DNA of 64,000 nt from Cryptomeria japonica. Taxonomy: Eukaryota; Streptophyta; Pinopsida; Cupressales; Cupressaceae. The notes under the pieces were generated by a model. It did not search any database, was not told where the DNA came from, and saw only the letters and a list, made by a program, of their open reading frames with translations. The stretch spans positions 223,069,415 through 223,133,414 of the forward strand of contig NC_081410.1 in assembly GCF_030272615.1 (NCBI RefSeq), written 5' to 3'. Every line of letters begins with the position of its first letter. Position 1 is the stretch's first letter. A program made the translations under genes and the position numbers. Below are positions 44,296 through 54,900 of this stretch, piece after piece.

Positions 44296-45087
44296 GTATG
44301 AATTAAATCAAGCACATGATTAGATTTATCATGTATGCTCTTAAAAGAAGTTCTAACTTTCTTTCCCAATTTACATTCCTTACATACCAGATTATGAGGC
44401 TTTATAATCTTAGATATACCTCTAACTTCCTTTGTTGAACTAATCTTAGCAATACTATCAAAATTAACATGACACAACCTCTTATGCCATAACCAACTCT
44501 CATCAATATGAGCAATCAAACATGTCTTATCACCAGTGTTCAAGTGAAAGATATTACCTCTAGTCTGAGTACTAGTTGCAATCTCCAAACCATTTTTGTT
44601 AATGATTTTGTATTTTCTATCTTTGAACTAAAGTTGGAATCCCTTATCCACCAATTGACCAACACTTAAAAGATTATCCTTTAAACCTTCTACATAGTAG
44701 ACATTATCAATATTATGCTTGCCATCCAAATAAATAATATCTTTACCTTTGATCATACATGCTTTGTCATTCCCAAATTTGACTTGACCACCATTGTATT
44801 CTTGCAGGGACATAAATTTTCTTTTATCTCCAGTCATATGATGTGAGTATTCACTATCAATTACCCATTCATCATTGTCTTCAACTTTTTTTGCCAGGAC
44901 CTTTTCTTCATTCTTGATAACTTGTTCTGGTTCATCTTCCTTTAAAGCATAGAACACCCATTCCTTTCCACTGTCGGTTCCACTAGAAGAGTCTCCTGCT
45001 GGTTCATCCTTTGATTCATCACTTAATCCTTCCTCATCCGCTATGTAGCATAGTTTTTTTCTTTTGAATCTATATTTGTTCTGATTA
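44296..45087 (-). pseudogene. Cop-1 protease and integrase zinc finger
   Basis: The minus strand reads from an acidic linker ('DEEGLSDESKDEPAGD') to the protease 'WVIDSEYSHHMTGD'. The family motif D-S-G-C is D-S-E-Y here; both changes are G-to-A type and remove the catalytic glycine. Then comes 'YVEGLKDNLLSVGQL' and the pre-integrase HHCC finger ('WHKRLCHVNFDSIAKI', 'CKECKLGKK'), ending at 'LDLIHT', where Sol-F is inserted. The frame continues at 24862. Confidence 0.9.
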
Positions 45088-46124
45088 TGTTGGTACTTTG
45101 GATATGTTGATATCATTTTCTCATTGATGTCAACACCTGTCAAACACTTGAGAACACTTGGAGATCTTTGGTTATGTTCACCGGCATGATCAATGACTTA
45201 TGCACAGTCACCGGTATCTAGTTCACCAACAGGATTATATTATTCACCAGCACTGAGGATGATCTGTTATCATCTGGAGATTACTTGGTTATGTCGAAGA
45301 TATTGTATGGACATTTGGTATTGGTGATTTTTTCATTGGTCTAATCAGATTTGCATATTTGTTGTTACCGACAAATAAGTCCAAGATATGCACTGGCAAG
45401 CTTATCTATTCCAGATCAGCACGACACATTATAAAGATGATTTATTATTATTTTAAATGCATTGAGCCAACATCATGCATCACATATTGATTCATTTGTA
45501 ATTGATTTTATTGTAATATCTTAGTGAGCCGACCTATACATTTGGTCTTAGGTTTTGGTATATATGTAAGATCTCATTTATGAGATTGTGTGGAGGTTTG
45601 GAAAAAGGATTGTAATAAGGTATATGTAAATATAAGTAGAGCTATACACATAGACATCATTCAAGATTGAAGGAAGGTTTGAAGAAGGCAAATCAGAGCT
45701 TAACCAGTACCGAATCTAGCATATGAAGATGCTAATTTGAGTAGTACATTATCATTAGATTTAACCATCCAATTGTAGTCAGTGTGACTCCCATTTTGTG
45801 ATTGAGCAGTGAGCTCTAGGCAATTGGCATTTCTGCATGTGCTCACTCCATATTGTACACACATACTATCTGCAGTAGCATCATTTGATTGTGGGTAAGG
45901 TTTCCCACTGTGGTTTTTCCCCTTACAGGGTTTCCACATACAAATAACTGTGTTATGTGTTGTGTATGTTATTTGTCTTTCTATTTCATGCATTAAACTT
46001 TACCAGTATTGCAATTAACTGCTAAACTATCTACCGACATTAAAGTTTGGTTAAGTTAGTTTTGATTTGTATTTATTGGACAACTGATTCAGTCCCCCCT
46101 CTCAGTTGCCTTCGAGACCTAACA
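45088..46124 (+). mobile_element. Sol-J, solo LTR (1037 bp)
   Basis: Bounded by GATTA (45083-45087 and 46125-46129). Starts TGTTGGTACTTTGG and ends GACCTAACA. Excision in silico plus one GATTA restores the Cop-1 gag-pol frame ('KPNQNKYRFK'). It is the same family as Sol-G (58035-59076), in opposite orientation. No internal region remains, so LTR-LTR recombination has occurred. Confidence 0.9.
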
Positions 46125-47028
46125 GATTAGGCTTAAATTATTTCTTAAATATTTCTTCAAATCTTGCATTCCTTTCAGGACATCTAGATGCAAAATGACC
46201 AATCTTATTACATGTAAAACATTTAAAAGGTGCTTTTCCTTCATACTTACTTCATGTCAGTCCTTTTCTTCTAGAAATTAAGGCTTCAAGTTGCTCAAAT
46301 TCTTCATCCTCTTTCCTCATATCTTCCAAATTTTTCGCATATAGGGTTTTCCAATCACTTTTTTCAGTAGATGATGATGCATGAAAAACAGTTTTAGACT
46401 TTGTAGCTCCAGAGGGTCAAAATTCTTCAAGCTCAAAAGCAGTTAATTTCCCAATCAGAATGTCTCTTTTAATTGAAGTGTTTGCCATTGTTCTCAATTC
46501 ATTAATTGTAGTAGTCTTCATCTTGTAAGTCAATGGTAGGGCTCTCAAAACTTTAGAAACTATTTCATCTTTACTCAGAGATCCTCCACAACATTGAATT
46601 CCCATGACAATCTCATTTACTCTTTCCATGAATGTAGCAATTCTTTCATGATCTTCCATCTTCAAGTTCTCATATCTTACCTGGTATCCATCAGGTTTAG
46701 CAATTTTGATAGTAGGTTCACCCCACATAACCTATGTAGATGATTTATCAGTCAATCCCATGATTTGCTGATCAGTGAGTGCACAAAGGAGGGCTTCTCT
46801 AGCTCTGCAACCATTTTCAATATTTTTGTCAAAGTCTACAAGAGCAAGATTTCTAGATGTCGGATCATAAGGTGTATATCCTTCCTCAGTGATCTCCCAT
46901 ATATATTTTCCAAGACATTTAAGATGAGTCTCCATTTGGATTTTCCATATCCCATAGTTTGTACCATCAAGCTTAGGGATTTCTCTTCTGAAAATAGCTA
47001 CCCGTGGATTTGAAGTATTAGTTGCCAT
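46125..47028 (-). pseudogene. Cop-1 gag
   Basis: ATG at 47028 (MATNTSNPRVAIFRREI). UBN2-type copia Gag: 'LDGTNYGIWKIQMETHL' near the start and 'SKVLRALPLTYKMKTTTINEL' in the second half. It has a CCHC knuckle (CFTCNKIGHFASRC, about 46180-46225), all residues intact. A TAG near 46730 and further stops interrupt it. The frame runs directly into the protease beyond Sol-J. The start lies about 55 bp from the primer-binding site, so the leader is very short. Confidence 0.9.
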
Positions 47029-47073
47029 AGGATCTACCTCAGCCGGTTAAGCTTCTATAAAAGAGGACCAAAG

Positions 47074-47084
47074 CTCTAATACCA
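47074..47084 (-). promoter_or_regulatory. Cop-1 primer-binding site, mutated
   Basis: Minus strand TGGTATTAGAGC, one C-to-T change from the tRNA-Met consensus, next to the LTR start at 47087. Confidence 0.85.
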
Positions 47085-47086
47085 AT

Positions 47087-48303
47087 TGTTAGAATAACTG
47101 ATGGATAATGGAGAGGGGGGGGTGAATCAGTTGTCAACAAATAATATTAATCAAACCACTTTATAACCTTTAATTAGAGCACATAAAGATGAATACCAGA
47201 ATAGCAGAAATAGATACCGATAAGCAATAAAACTTAAGAATGAAACAAAGAATTAAAACAATGCAACCATACCACATAACACCATTATTTTTATGTGGAA
47301 AACTTGGTAAAGGAAAAAACCATGGTGGGAAGCCTACCCATAGTCAGATAATACTTGTGCAGAAAGTATGCGATACAATGAGGGACCTACACATGCAAGA
47401 ATGCACACTTCCTAGAGCATACTGCTCATTATAGAGGAATCTCACTGACTACAGAGAGGTTATAACCACCTCAATATAACTGGACAATAATCCAGAAGAA
47501 TGAACTGCCAATGATAGCATCTACTATGCCTCATTACAGTCTCGGTTAAGCTCAATACCGAAGGCGTTTGACCTATTACATAAACCCAATTAAATTGCCT
47601 ATGATTGACCAAATCTCCTTCGCATATGATATTTTATTCCATGACCATGACCATGATCTACAATGAGATATTACATCAATTTATACAAACCCTAAGGTCT
47701 AAACCAATTAGGTTGGCCACCTAAAAGATATTATAATAAGATCATTACATACATCCATATTACAATGATATGCCATGTCGTCTTTAGACCAAAACAACAT
47801 TAACCAATCCATAAATCATCCTAATAACGTGTAATGAACACGTAACATGATACTGGTCCATAACCTAGATAGGTACCAGACGTAATTTGGGTGTACCACA
47901 CCAAAGTGATGTCTCCAATTAATCGAGGCATGAACAAAGATCACCTTCTGCATCCTAAATTCCATCTAGAAGCCGCACCAACACCACTTATGCATCCTGT
48001 CAAAGATTCTCAGTAAAAGCTCCGTTGATAAAACCTTAAACCCTTATTGGTATAGGCTTACTAGAGTGTATGATAGCATTTGATCATCGAGTCAATACCA
48101 ACTGACCAAAACATAGTCCAGAAAAATCAAACCAAAACATACTCCATTGATCCAAACATGTTGGTAGTATCCAACTGATAGTCCCTTCTGCTGGTAACAC
48201 TAGTTCTTCTATTGATAACCAAAACCTGTCTGTTGGTAACCAATCATAAAATATAGTGTTTACATCAATGCAACACATAATCAATTCCTTCATATTGCCA
48301 ACA
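47087..48303 (-). repeat. Cop-1 5' LTR (1217 bp)
   Basis: Starts TGTTAGAATAACTG and ends ATTGCCAACA on the plus strand. The inner part matches the 3' LTR remnant 21636-22013. Confidence 0.87.
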
Positions 48304-48448
48304 AAACCTATGTGAAGTCTTCAACAACATTCAACAACATTGTATCAAGCATTCATCATCAATTAGGAGCCTTGAAGACATTGAAGAATAATAGGAGATC
48401 ACTAATTGACGATTGGCTTGTACGCCTCCCTTAGGGGATGGGTATGGT
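48304..48448. other. Unassigned spacer
   Basis: 145 bp between the Cop-1 LTR and the Lard-1 LTR. No ORF or repeat recognised. It may be a fragment of the DNA into which both inserted. Confidence 0.5.
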
Positions 48449-50440
48449 TGTAGACACCTAAAATTAATATTTAATTAATTTAAGCCTATCAACATAATTA
48501 ATTAATTTAATTGTGTTATCCTTATTCCTCTTAGAATAAATTAAATCTAATTTAATTAATCCTGTCACTATTGTCCAATAATTAATTTATCAAATAAATT
48601 AATTATTCCCCTATTCTTATAAAGTCCCCTCCAACAATTATTTCCTCTAAAACCCACTCAGCTAAAGTCATGTGATTCCTGCAAATCACTTTTCCTAATT
48701 CCACTTAACCTAATTAATCCTTCTAGAATCTCTCATAATCATGCTTATCATTATCCTCCAATTTTTAATTCCCACTCATGTCACATCAACATGGAGTCTC
48801 TCAAAGAAATTCAAATTTCTTTAAACCCCTCAATGCATCCTTATTTTGGAATTTTTAATTCCTCATGTTTGAAATTCAAATTTCTCCCCCCTTTTTCCCA
48901 AGGAATTTTATATTCCTATGTATTTTCCCAAGGCACCCTTGATTCATGCCTTCTCTCTCAAATCAATCTCAACCCTCCATAAGGAAATCAATCTTGGCCC
49001 TCCATCGACCTCCTCCAATCTATAAATTGGTGCCTATTCTCCTCACAAATCATTCACTTCTCATGCTTTGTCATGCTACCATTTCTTCTCTCATCTTCTT
49101 CATAATCCTATATCAAATACATGCATCCTTAATTTTTCAATCCAAATCCAAATCCAAGAATCCACTTACCTTGTTGAGCATTTGGAGAGCATTCCACATC
49201 CATCAAGAAGGAGCCCATCCAGTCAAGTTGAAGAGAGGCGATATTCAACTTCACCGAAGGCTCAATCTGAGGAAGAGGTAAAATAGCAAAGGTATGGAAT
49301 GATCTTTTGATGTTTTATGGCTTTTTTGTTTATTTCATTGTCATTTTTATCATTTTACCTTCCAATCCATTTTCCCCTCTTCATTCTGACATGCCCGGTG
49401 GGACCCACGTCCCGAATTTAACAAAAAAATGATTTTTTTTGTGAAGGTTTCTCACAGGTACACGCTTTAGTGCTAGCATACGTGCATTGGCGTGACCATT
49501 TTCTAGATTAGTGCGACCACCTACTAATCAGCGTGACCATCTCAGCTTTGGCACGACCATAGGAAATGTCAAAAAAAATTTGGTGCCACTGTGCTCCAGC
49601 GTGACCGCCTCGCCTTCAGCATGATCGCTGTGAAAATTCATCTATCTCCTCCTCATTTTTCTTCTTCATTCTTCTATCTTCTCACTTCTATCTCTTTTCA
49701 ATTGTCGCTTCAGCGTGATTGCTCTACGATAAACGCAAGCATTTTTGTAAAAAAATTAAATTTGAATTTTTGGGCGCTAACTCTAGTTGTTTTGATGCAA
49801 GCGCCTGCTAATCAGTGCAACTATAATTTTTTCTATTATCTTCTCTGTTTAATACTAATATTCTATCTGTTAGTGTGACTGCTCGCACATTAGTGGGAGT
49901 TTCTACTAATCAGCGCGACCGCATAAATAAATAAAAAAACTAAAACAAAAAATCTATTATGTTTTTTTTCCATATCTTCTTTATCTTCACTCTGTTTTCC
50001 TCCAAACTTCACTAGATCCCCCAAAATTTCATTTTGTGCATTTCCTTCCTTGAGGACCTTATCCCAAATTCCACTTTTTGAAGCCCGAAATCCCATATTT
50101 CTTTGTTTTTAGGGTTTTCCATAACTTCTAGTTTTATCCAATCACCTCCAAATTTTTCCATATTGTCTATCTTCAATTTTTGCTTCTTTGTCCCTCTTGG
50201 ACAAATTTTTCCATTCCTTCACTTCACCTCTAAAATCCCCATTTTATGCTTGCCTATCCCTTAGAAAGTGTCAAAAACCTAGTCAAACCCCAATTACCCA
50301 TCAAAGTTTCCACCAAATCCACATTTATCTCTAGAAGAAAATTTTTTATTCTTGTCTTTCTACTCATTCCCAAAATTTTAATTTTAATTTTTTTTTGTCA
50401 TTCTCTTGTCTTTTGCAGGATGCTTGTTGAAGACTTCATT
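48449..50440 (+). repeat. Lard-1 5' LTR (right edge unresolved)
   Basis: Matches 62041-64000 throughout, with small indels. The end lies beyond 50440, because the partner LTR is cut by the window. A TATA box (TATAAA, 49021-49026) is conserved in both copies. Positions 49450-49920 hold scattered GCGTGACC-type motifs. The short ORFs in it are not credible genes. Confidence 0.82.
49021..49026 (+). promoter_or_regulatory. LTR TATA box (TATAAA), left copy
   Basis: Within CTATAAATTGG. The same motif occurs at 62603-62608, matching the LTR promoter position about 570 bp from the LTR start. Confidence 0.65.
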
Positions 50441-51289
50441 TTCAAACTACTAATCAAGTTGTTTTGCAGGTTGCCTAGGAGTTCAAACCAAATATTGTGT
50501 TTTTTTTCTTAACTAGGCACCTAGATCCAATGAGAGGGTAAATAAACCATTGTCTTTAGTGTTTGTGAAAAGCGTAAAGGTAGGAGAGTATGCTCGTGTC
50601 TAGCTAGACGATCAGAAATCCAGACCCTCCAAGTTTTTCATGTTTGTTGCATGCTTACCCTTAGCGGGCCTGCCCTCCCAACTTTCTCTTTGAGAAGGTA
50701 AGAGGGGAACAACCCAAGTGAGTAAACCCAGACTTGGGGTTCCCAACTCACTATAATAAATAGGCCATTGATGATGAAAGGGTCAATGGTTGGGGCTATA
50801 TGAGAGTTCACTCTAACATTGGGTGCTTAGTAGGATCCTAGAGATCTCAATAACGCTTGCATAGCCACTAAGTTCTTGGTGCTTCGTTGGGCTATAGGCC
50901 TCAATTGCGCTTGCGCAACTACGAAGGGTATCTCCTAATGGAAAGCCATACTAAACACCTTGTGCATAGTGGCCAAAAACCTTCTAGTCATTGGTGTAGG
51001 AGATCTGACCTTTGAAGCCGCCCATGTTTTTATGGCCCTTAGTAGAGACACAAAGTTTTCCATGAAGATTTTTCATGGGAATTGATGCTTGTTTGCCATG
51101 GAGGGGAGCCAATGGGGTCAAGCATCTAAGTGTCTGCTCTGGGTAAGTGTAGCTGGGAAACCAATTAGGATCCATTGACTATTGTCTTTTCTCATCATAG
51201 TATATGTTGTGAAGGAGCATGAGTGTCTTTTGAGTCTAACTTCTTTTGACCATTGTGTTTTCTTTACTTGACATCTCTTGCCAAGTCCA
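50441..51289. other. Lard-1 LTR end or leader, no gene seen
   Basis: Must contain the LTR end and primer-binding site, but I could not place either with confidence. Short minus ORFs at 50984-51303 have no recognisable domain. Confidence 0.5.
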
Positions 51290-51499
51290 TCCCCCACAAC
51301 CATTCAATCCTCCCTATTTCCAAATTTCATCTTGGCATTATCAAATCTTTAATCCATTTGTATCTATCCAAGGAATTCTCCAACCCCCAATCCACTTCCA
51401 TCCATTCAAACAATCATCCTTCCTCAACCAATATTTTTTTCCAAATCATTCATCCAATTTGGGTAGCCTCCCTGTTTATTCTTCCTTCTATCTATCCAT

Positions 51500-52130
51500 T
51501 CTTCTATAATCAATCTCCTTCTAATCCAATCAAATCTCCAAAATTTCAATCAATCAAATCCATTCATCTTCCTAATTCAGTTATCCAATCCTCTATCAAG
51601 CAATCATCCAATCAAATCCAATTCATCATCAATTCCAATCAAGTCCTAATCCAAGGACCAATCCAAATCAAATCCAATCTAATCCAATCAAACCAAGTCC
51701 TAATCTAAGGACTAATCCAATTCAATCCAATATAATCCAATCAAACCAACTCCTAATCCAAGGACCAATCAAATCAAATCAAATCAAATCCAATCCAATC
51801 TAATCTAGTTCAATCCAATCCAAATCCAATCAAACCAATTCCTAATCCAAGGACCAAATCAAATCAAACCTAATCCAATCCAATCCAATCCAATCCAATC
51901 CAATCCAATCTAATCCAATTCAATCCAATCCATTCAATCAATCAACCAATCCAATCAAATCAGGTCCTAATCCAAGGACCAATCCAATCAAGTCCTAATC
52001 CAAGGACTAATCCAATCAAGCCAAGTCCTAATCCAAGGACCAATCTAATCGAATCAATTCGAATCCAAATCAAATCCAATCCAAATCTAATCAAATCTAA
52101 TCCATCATCATTCCAAGACAAATCCTTATC
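51500..52130 (+). repeat. AATCC-type repeats, G-poor
   Basis: Long runs of AATCC/CCAAT pentamers with a recurring phrase TCCTAATCCAAGGACCAATC at irregular spacing (about 30-110 bp). The plus strand is strongly depleted in G. It lies directly upstream of the Lard-1 ORF. Confidence 0.9.
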
Positions 52131-52214
52131 CTCATCTTCATTTAACATCATCTTCATAATCTTTCCCCTCCAAAACGTATTCATCCAATTCCAATCTAAT
52201 CCTTCACTCTCAAG

Positions 52215-53405
52215 ATGACTACCCAAAATTTCAAAGCTTGGTATGAGAAGATGCTCATGGAAGCTCATGAATCTTCCTACCAAGTTAATCCCATAATCTC
52301 CCACTCGCCTATCATACCTTCATCCATCCCATCTCAACACATTACACCCAATCCAAATCTATACCATATCTCTTATCCCTCCTCTACCTTCGACAAGGGA
52401 AATCCCTCTTATTCCCCATCCATATCTCCATATTATCCCTCATCCATAGACTTCTCTAATCCAATATGTATACCTCCATCTGCCCCCCCATCTACATCCC
52501 AATCCCCATCCTTCTACAATGCATTCATTACCCCTACTCCCTATCCAAATCCTTTACTCGATAGTCCTCCAATCATTAATCCAAATTCCCCAATCCATTA
52601 TCCCAATCCTCCATCCAATCCCAATCCCAATCCCCCATCTAATCCCAATTCTCCATCTCATCCTAATCCTCCAAAATCTATATTGTCCACATCCTCCAAA
52701 TCCATCATCCATAATCTTATCCAAGACATGCTAGCAAAGGAGACAAAATCCTCACCTCAAAGCAAAGTGGCAAAGTCTTCTCAAGTCCTCCATTCACCCC
52801 AATCACTTCCACCTCAAAAAAAATCCCAATCCTCTGCACTTCAAGATACCCCCATTTCCCTATCTACTCACATCAAAACTTCTATATCTTCCTCCATCAC
52901 ACAATACCCACAACTCCAAACATGCCAAAATCTTGTTCCAAAGTATGGTAGCATAGAAACCTCTCCATCTCATGATGCATCTCCCTCCACTCCATCTAAT
53001 GATCCCATTCCCTCCACTTCCTCTCATGGTCATATGATTCCTCTATCATCACATGATCCACTTCCATCTCATAATCCAATCACCCCTCCCTATCCATCTC
53101 ATGATAACCTCCCTAGTCAAGATTAAAATATCCCTTCATCTCCATGTCATGATCCCAATCCATCTAAATATCCTAATCTTCCTTCCACATCTCATCCCCC
53201 TCAAAATGGACTCGCATCTTGTTTCCAAAATAATAAGGGTCCTCAAGATAATGCTCAAAATGTTGGTACATCCTCTATTCCTCCTAAATCCAAATTTCCC
53301 TCATACAAATCAAAATCTCCTTATCCCTCATCTTTTGCATCCATTTTGGGACACTATGTTCCAAAGTTAAACCCTTCATTCCTTCCATCCATTTTGGGCC
53401 CCTAT
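52215..53405 (+). pseudogene. Lard-1 Pro/Ser-rich ORF, broken by a stop and NAC-2
   Basis: ATG at 52215 (MTTQNFKAWYEKMLMEA) opens 303 codons to a TAA at 53124-53126; the frame then stays open to the NAC-2 insertion at 53406 ('FLPSILGPY'). After a short helical start it is almost wholly Pro, Ser, Asn and His, with repeats such as PSNPN, SHDP and SHNP. No catalytic, Gag or zinc motif is visible, and it looks intrinsically disordered. The G-poor composition itself favours Pro, Ser, Asn and His codons, so coding status is uncertain. Similar G-poor sequence resumes after NAC-2 near 60015 ('IHYPPFIFHNPIP'). Confidence 0.5.
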
Positions 53406-54574
53406 TGTTAGGCCCAATATGGAAAGCTAATGTACTGAGAGGGGAGGGGTGAATCAGTACTACAAATCTTTTCTTCAACAATAACTTTACTGTTATACAT
53501 AACCCAAAAACTTTTGTAACATAATATAATGCTAAAACAAATAAATAACAATCATACATGATTCAATCCATAACATATATATTTTAGTTATGCAGAAACT
53601 CTTGGTTAGAGAGAAAAACTGCTGTGGGGATGGCACCCACAACTTCACTACTATAATAATAAAGGTTGCTTGGTTAGAGCTACATGTTTAGCCATTTCTG
53701 ATAGCTTACCCTATTAGGAGTATCAAGATCGTTAGATCTACCTTGCTAAAGGATTTTACAACACTTATTCTAAATGTTGCACCTGGTTAAAGACTTTACA
53801 ATTTATAGAGTTTGTTAGAGTCTTTTACCCTGTTAAAGGTTTCTCTTACAACTCAAAATATTACAATAAAATCTTTACAAATATCTACAACTTTACATCT
53901 GAAATGTTATAGCAGATTCTATGTGCTCAAAATGAGATTACCTTGCTTATAGAATACCTTGGTAATCCATAGATTAACTCAGTAAACCCTTCTATTTACT
54001 CTGTTCCTTGACTGTTCTCTGAAATCCTTCTCGGTGACCTCTGTGTCTCTAATAGTCATAATACTCAATGCTTCCTTATCTATTTCACATGTCTTGCTTC
54101 ATACACCTACTTTTTTTGATCCTCAATTCATTATGTATAAATAGATCTCTTATGTTGGTGATCTGTTCATGCTTTGATCTCACAAACATGATTCATCAAA
54201 TGAATAACCATACAAAATATTTCATTGGATAGATGACCTCAAGATCATACAAAATCTTTAAGGTGCAATTTCCTAAGTGATAATGATTCCCTGTTCCTCG
54301 ATCTTGTAACACATTTACCATATGTGTCTAGGTTCAATGAATCTGGTAACACATTTCACTCGGTGTGTGTTCACTCAGTATATCATTTTTGCTGCTCGGT
54401 AGACATAGAGTGTTACTCGGTAGACAGCTCGGTGTATAGTAAGCTCTGTGACTACTTTCTTCTATAACTGACTGCTCTGTGCTTACCGACTAAATGTTTC
54501 GGTAGTAATAACCGACTAGAGTGTATAAAATGACTTTGAACATAAAACTAATGACAACTTAGTAAGTAGTAACA
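53406..54574 (-). repeat. NAC-2 3' LTR (1169 bp)
   Basis: Starts TGTTAGGCCC and ends AGTAGTAACA on the plus strand. It has the GAGAGGGGAGGGGTGAATC end block shared with other copia LTRs here. The 5' partner LTR is absent from the window. Confidence 0.82.
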
Positions 54575-54864
54575 ATCTCCCCTTTTGACATTAGTTGAGA
54601 TGTTTGACAAAACTTCTTTCAAAGTCATAACTCAAAAATCTATATACTTAAAAAATTTGACTAAACTGACAATATATACATTTGTCAATAAATAATATAC
54701 TCAGATATACTCCCCTTATCAATATATTGTTCAAAACTCTGATTGTGCATACATTGTGATCAATATTCTGTACTTACTGCTCGGTTCACTGCTCGATGTA
54801 CTGCTTGGTGTACTGCTTCCCCTGTCAAAATTATCTTATATACACTATATACTCCCCCTTTTTG
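54575..54864 (-). promoter_or_regulatory. NAC-2 duplicated polypurine tract
   Basis: PPT TCAAAAGGGGAGAT on the minus strand (54575-54588) next to the LTR, and a second copy (AAAAAGGGGGAG) at about 54852-54863. Both are followed by TGTCAAA/GTCAAA-type phrases. Confidence 0.8.
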
Positions 54865-54900
54865 ACAAACATCAAAACTTAGTTACCATTCGGTGGAGGT

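Larger units (their letters stand above)
21636..48303 (-). mobile_element. Cop-1, decayed Ty1/copia element, heavily invaded
   Basis: Minus-strand order: 5' LTR 48303-47087, primer-binding site, gag 47028 to about 46140, protease 45087-44628, integrase 44588-44296 then 24862-24047, reverse transcriptase and RNase H to 22411, PPT 22014-22025, remnant of 3' LTR 22013-21636. It is split by Sol-J (45088-46124, TSD GATTA) and by Sol-F with its contents (24863-44295, TSD GTATG). Removing both insertions restores one reading frame. The left LTR is truncated where NAC-3 ends. It is the oldest host layer of this region. Confidence 0.87.

Noticed and set aside
51780-51960. AATCC pentamers as telomeric DNA
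   Set aside because: The repeat is not the plant telomere unit TTTAGGG, is interspersed with other phrases, and lies inside an LTR element.
52215-53126. A host proline-rich cell-wall or extensin-type protein gene
   Set aside because: It lies between the LTRs of Lard-1, lacks a signal peptide and Ser-Pro4 motifs, and its bias matches the G-poor repeat upstream.
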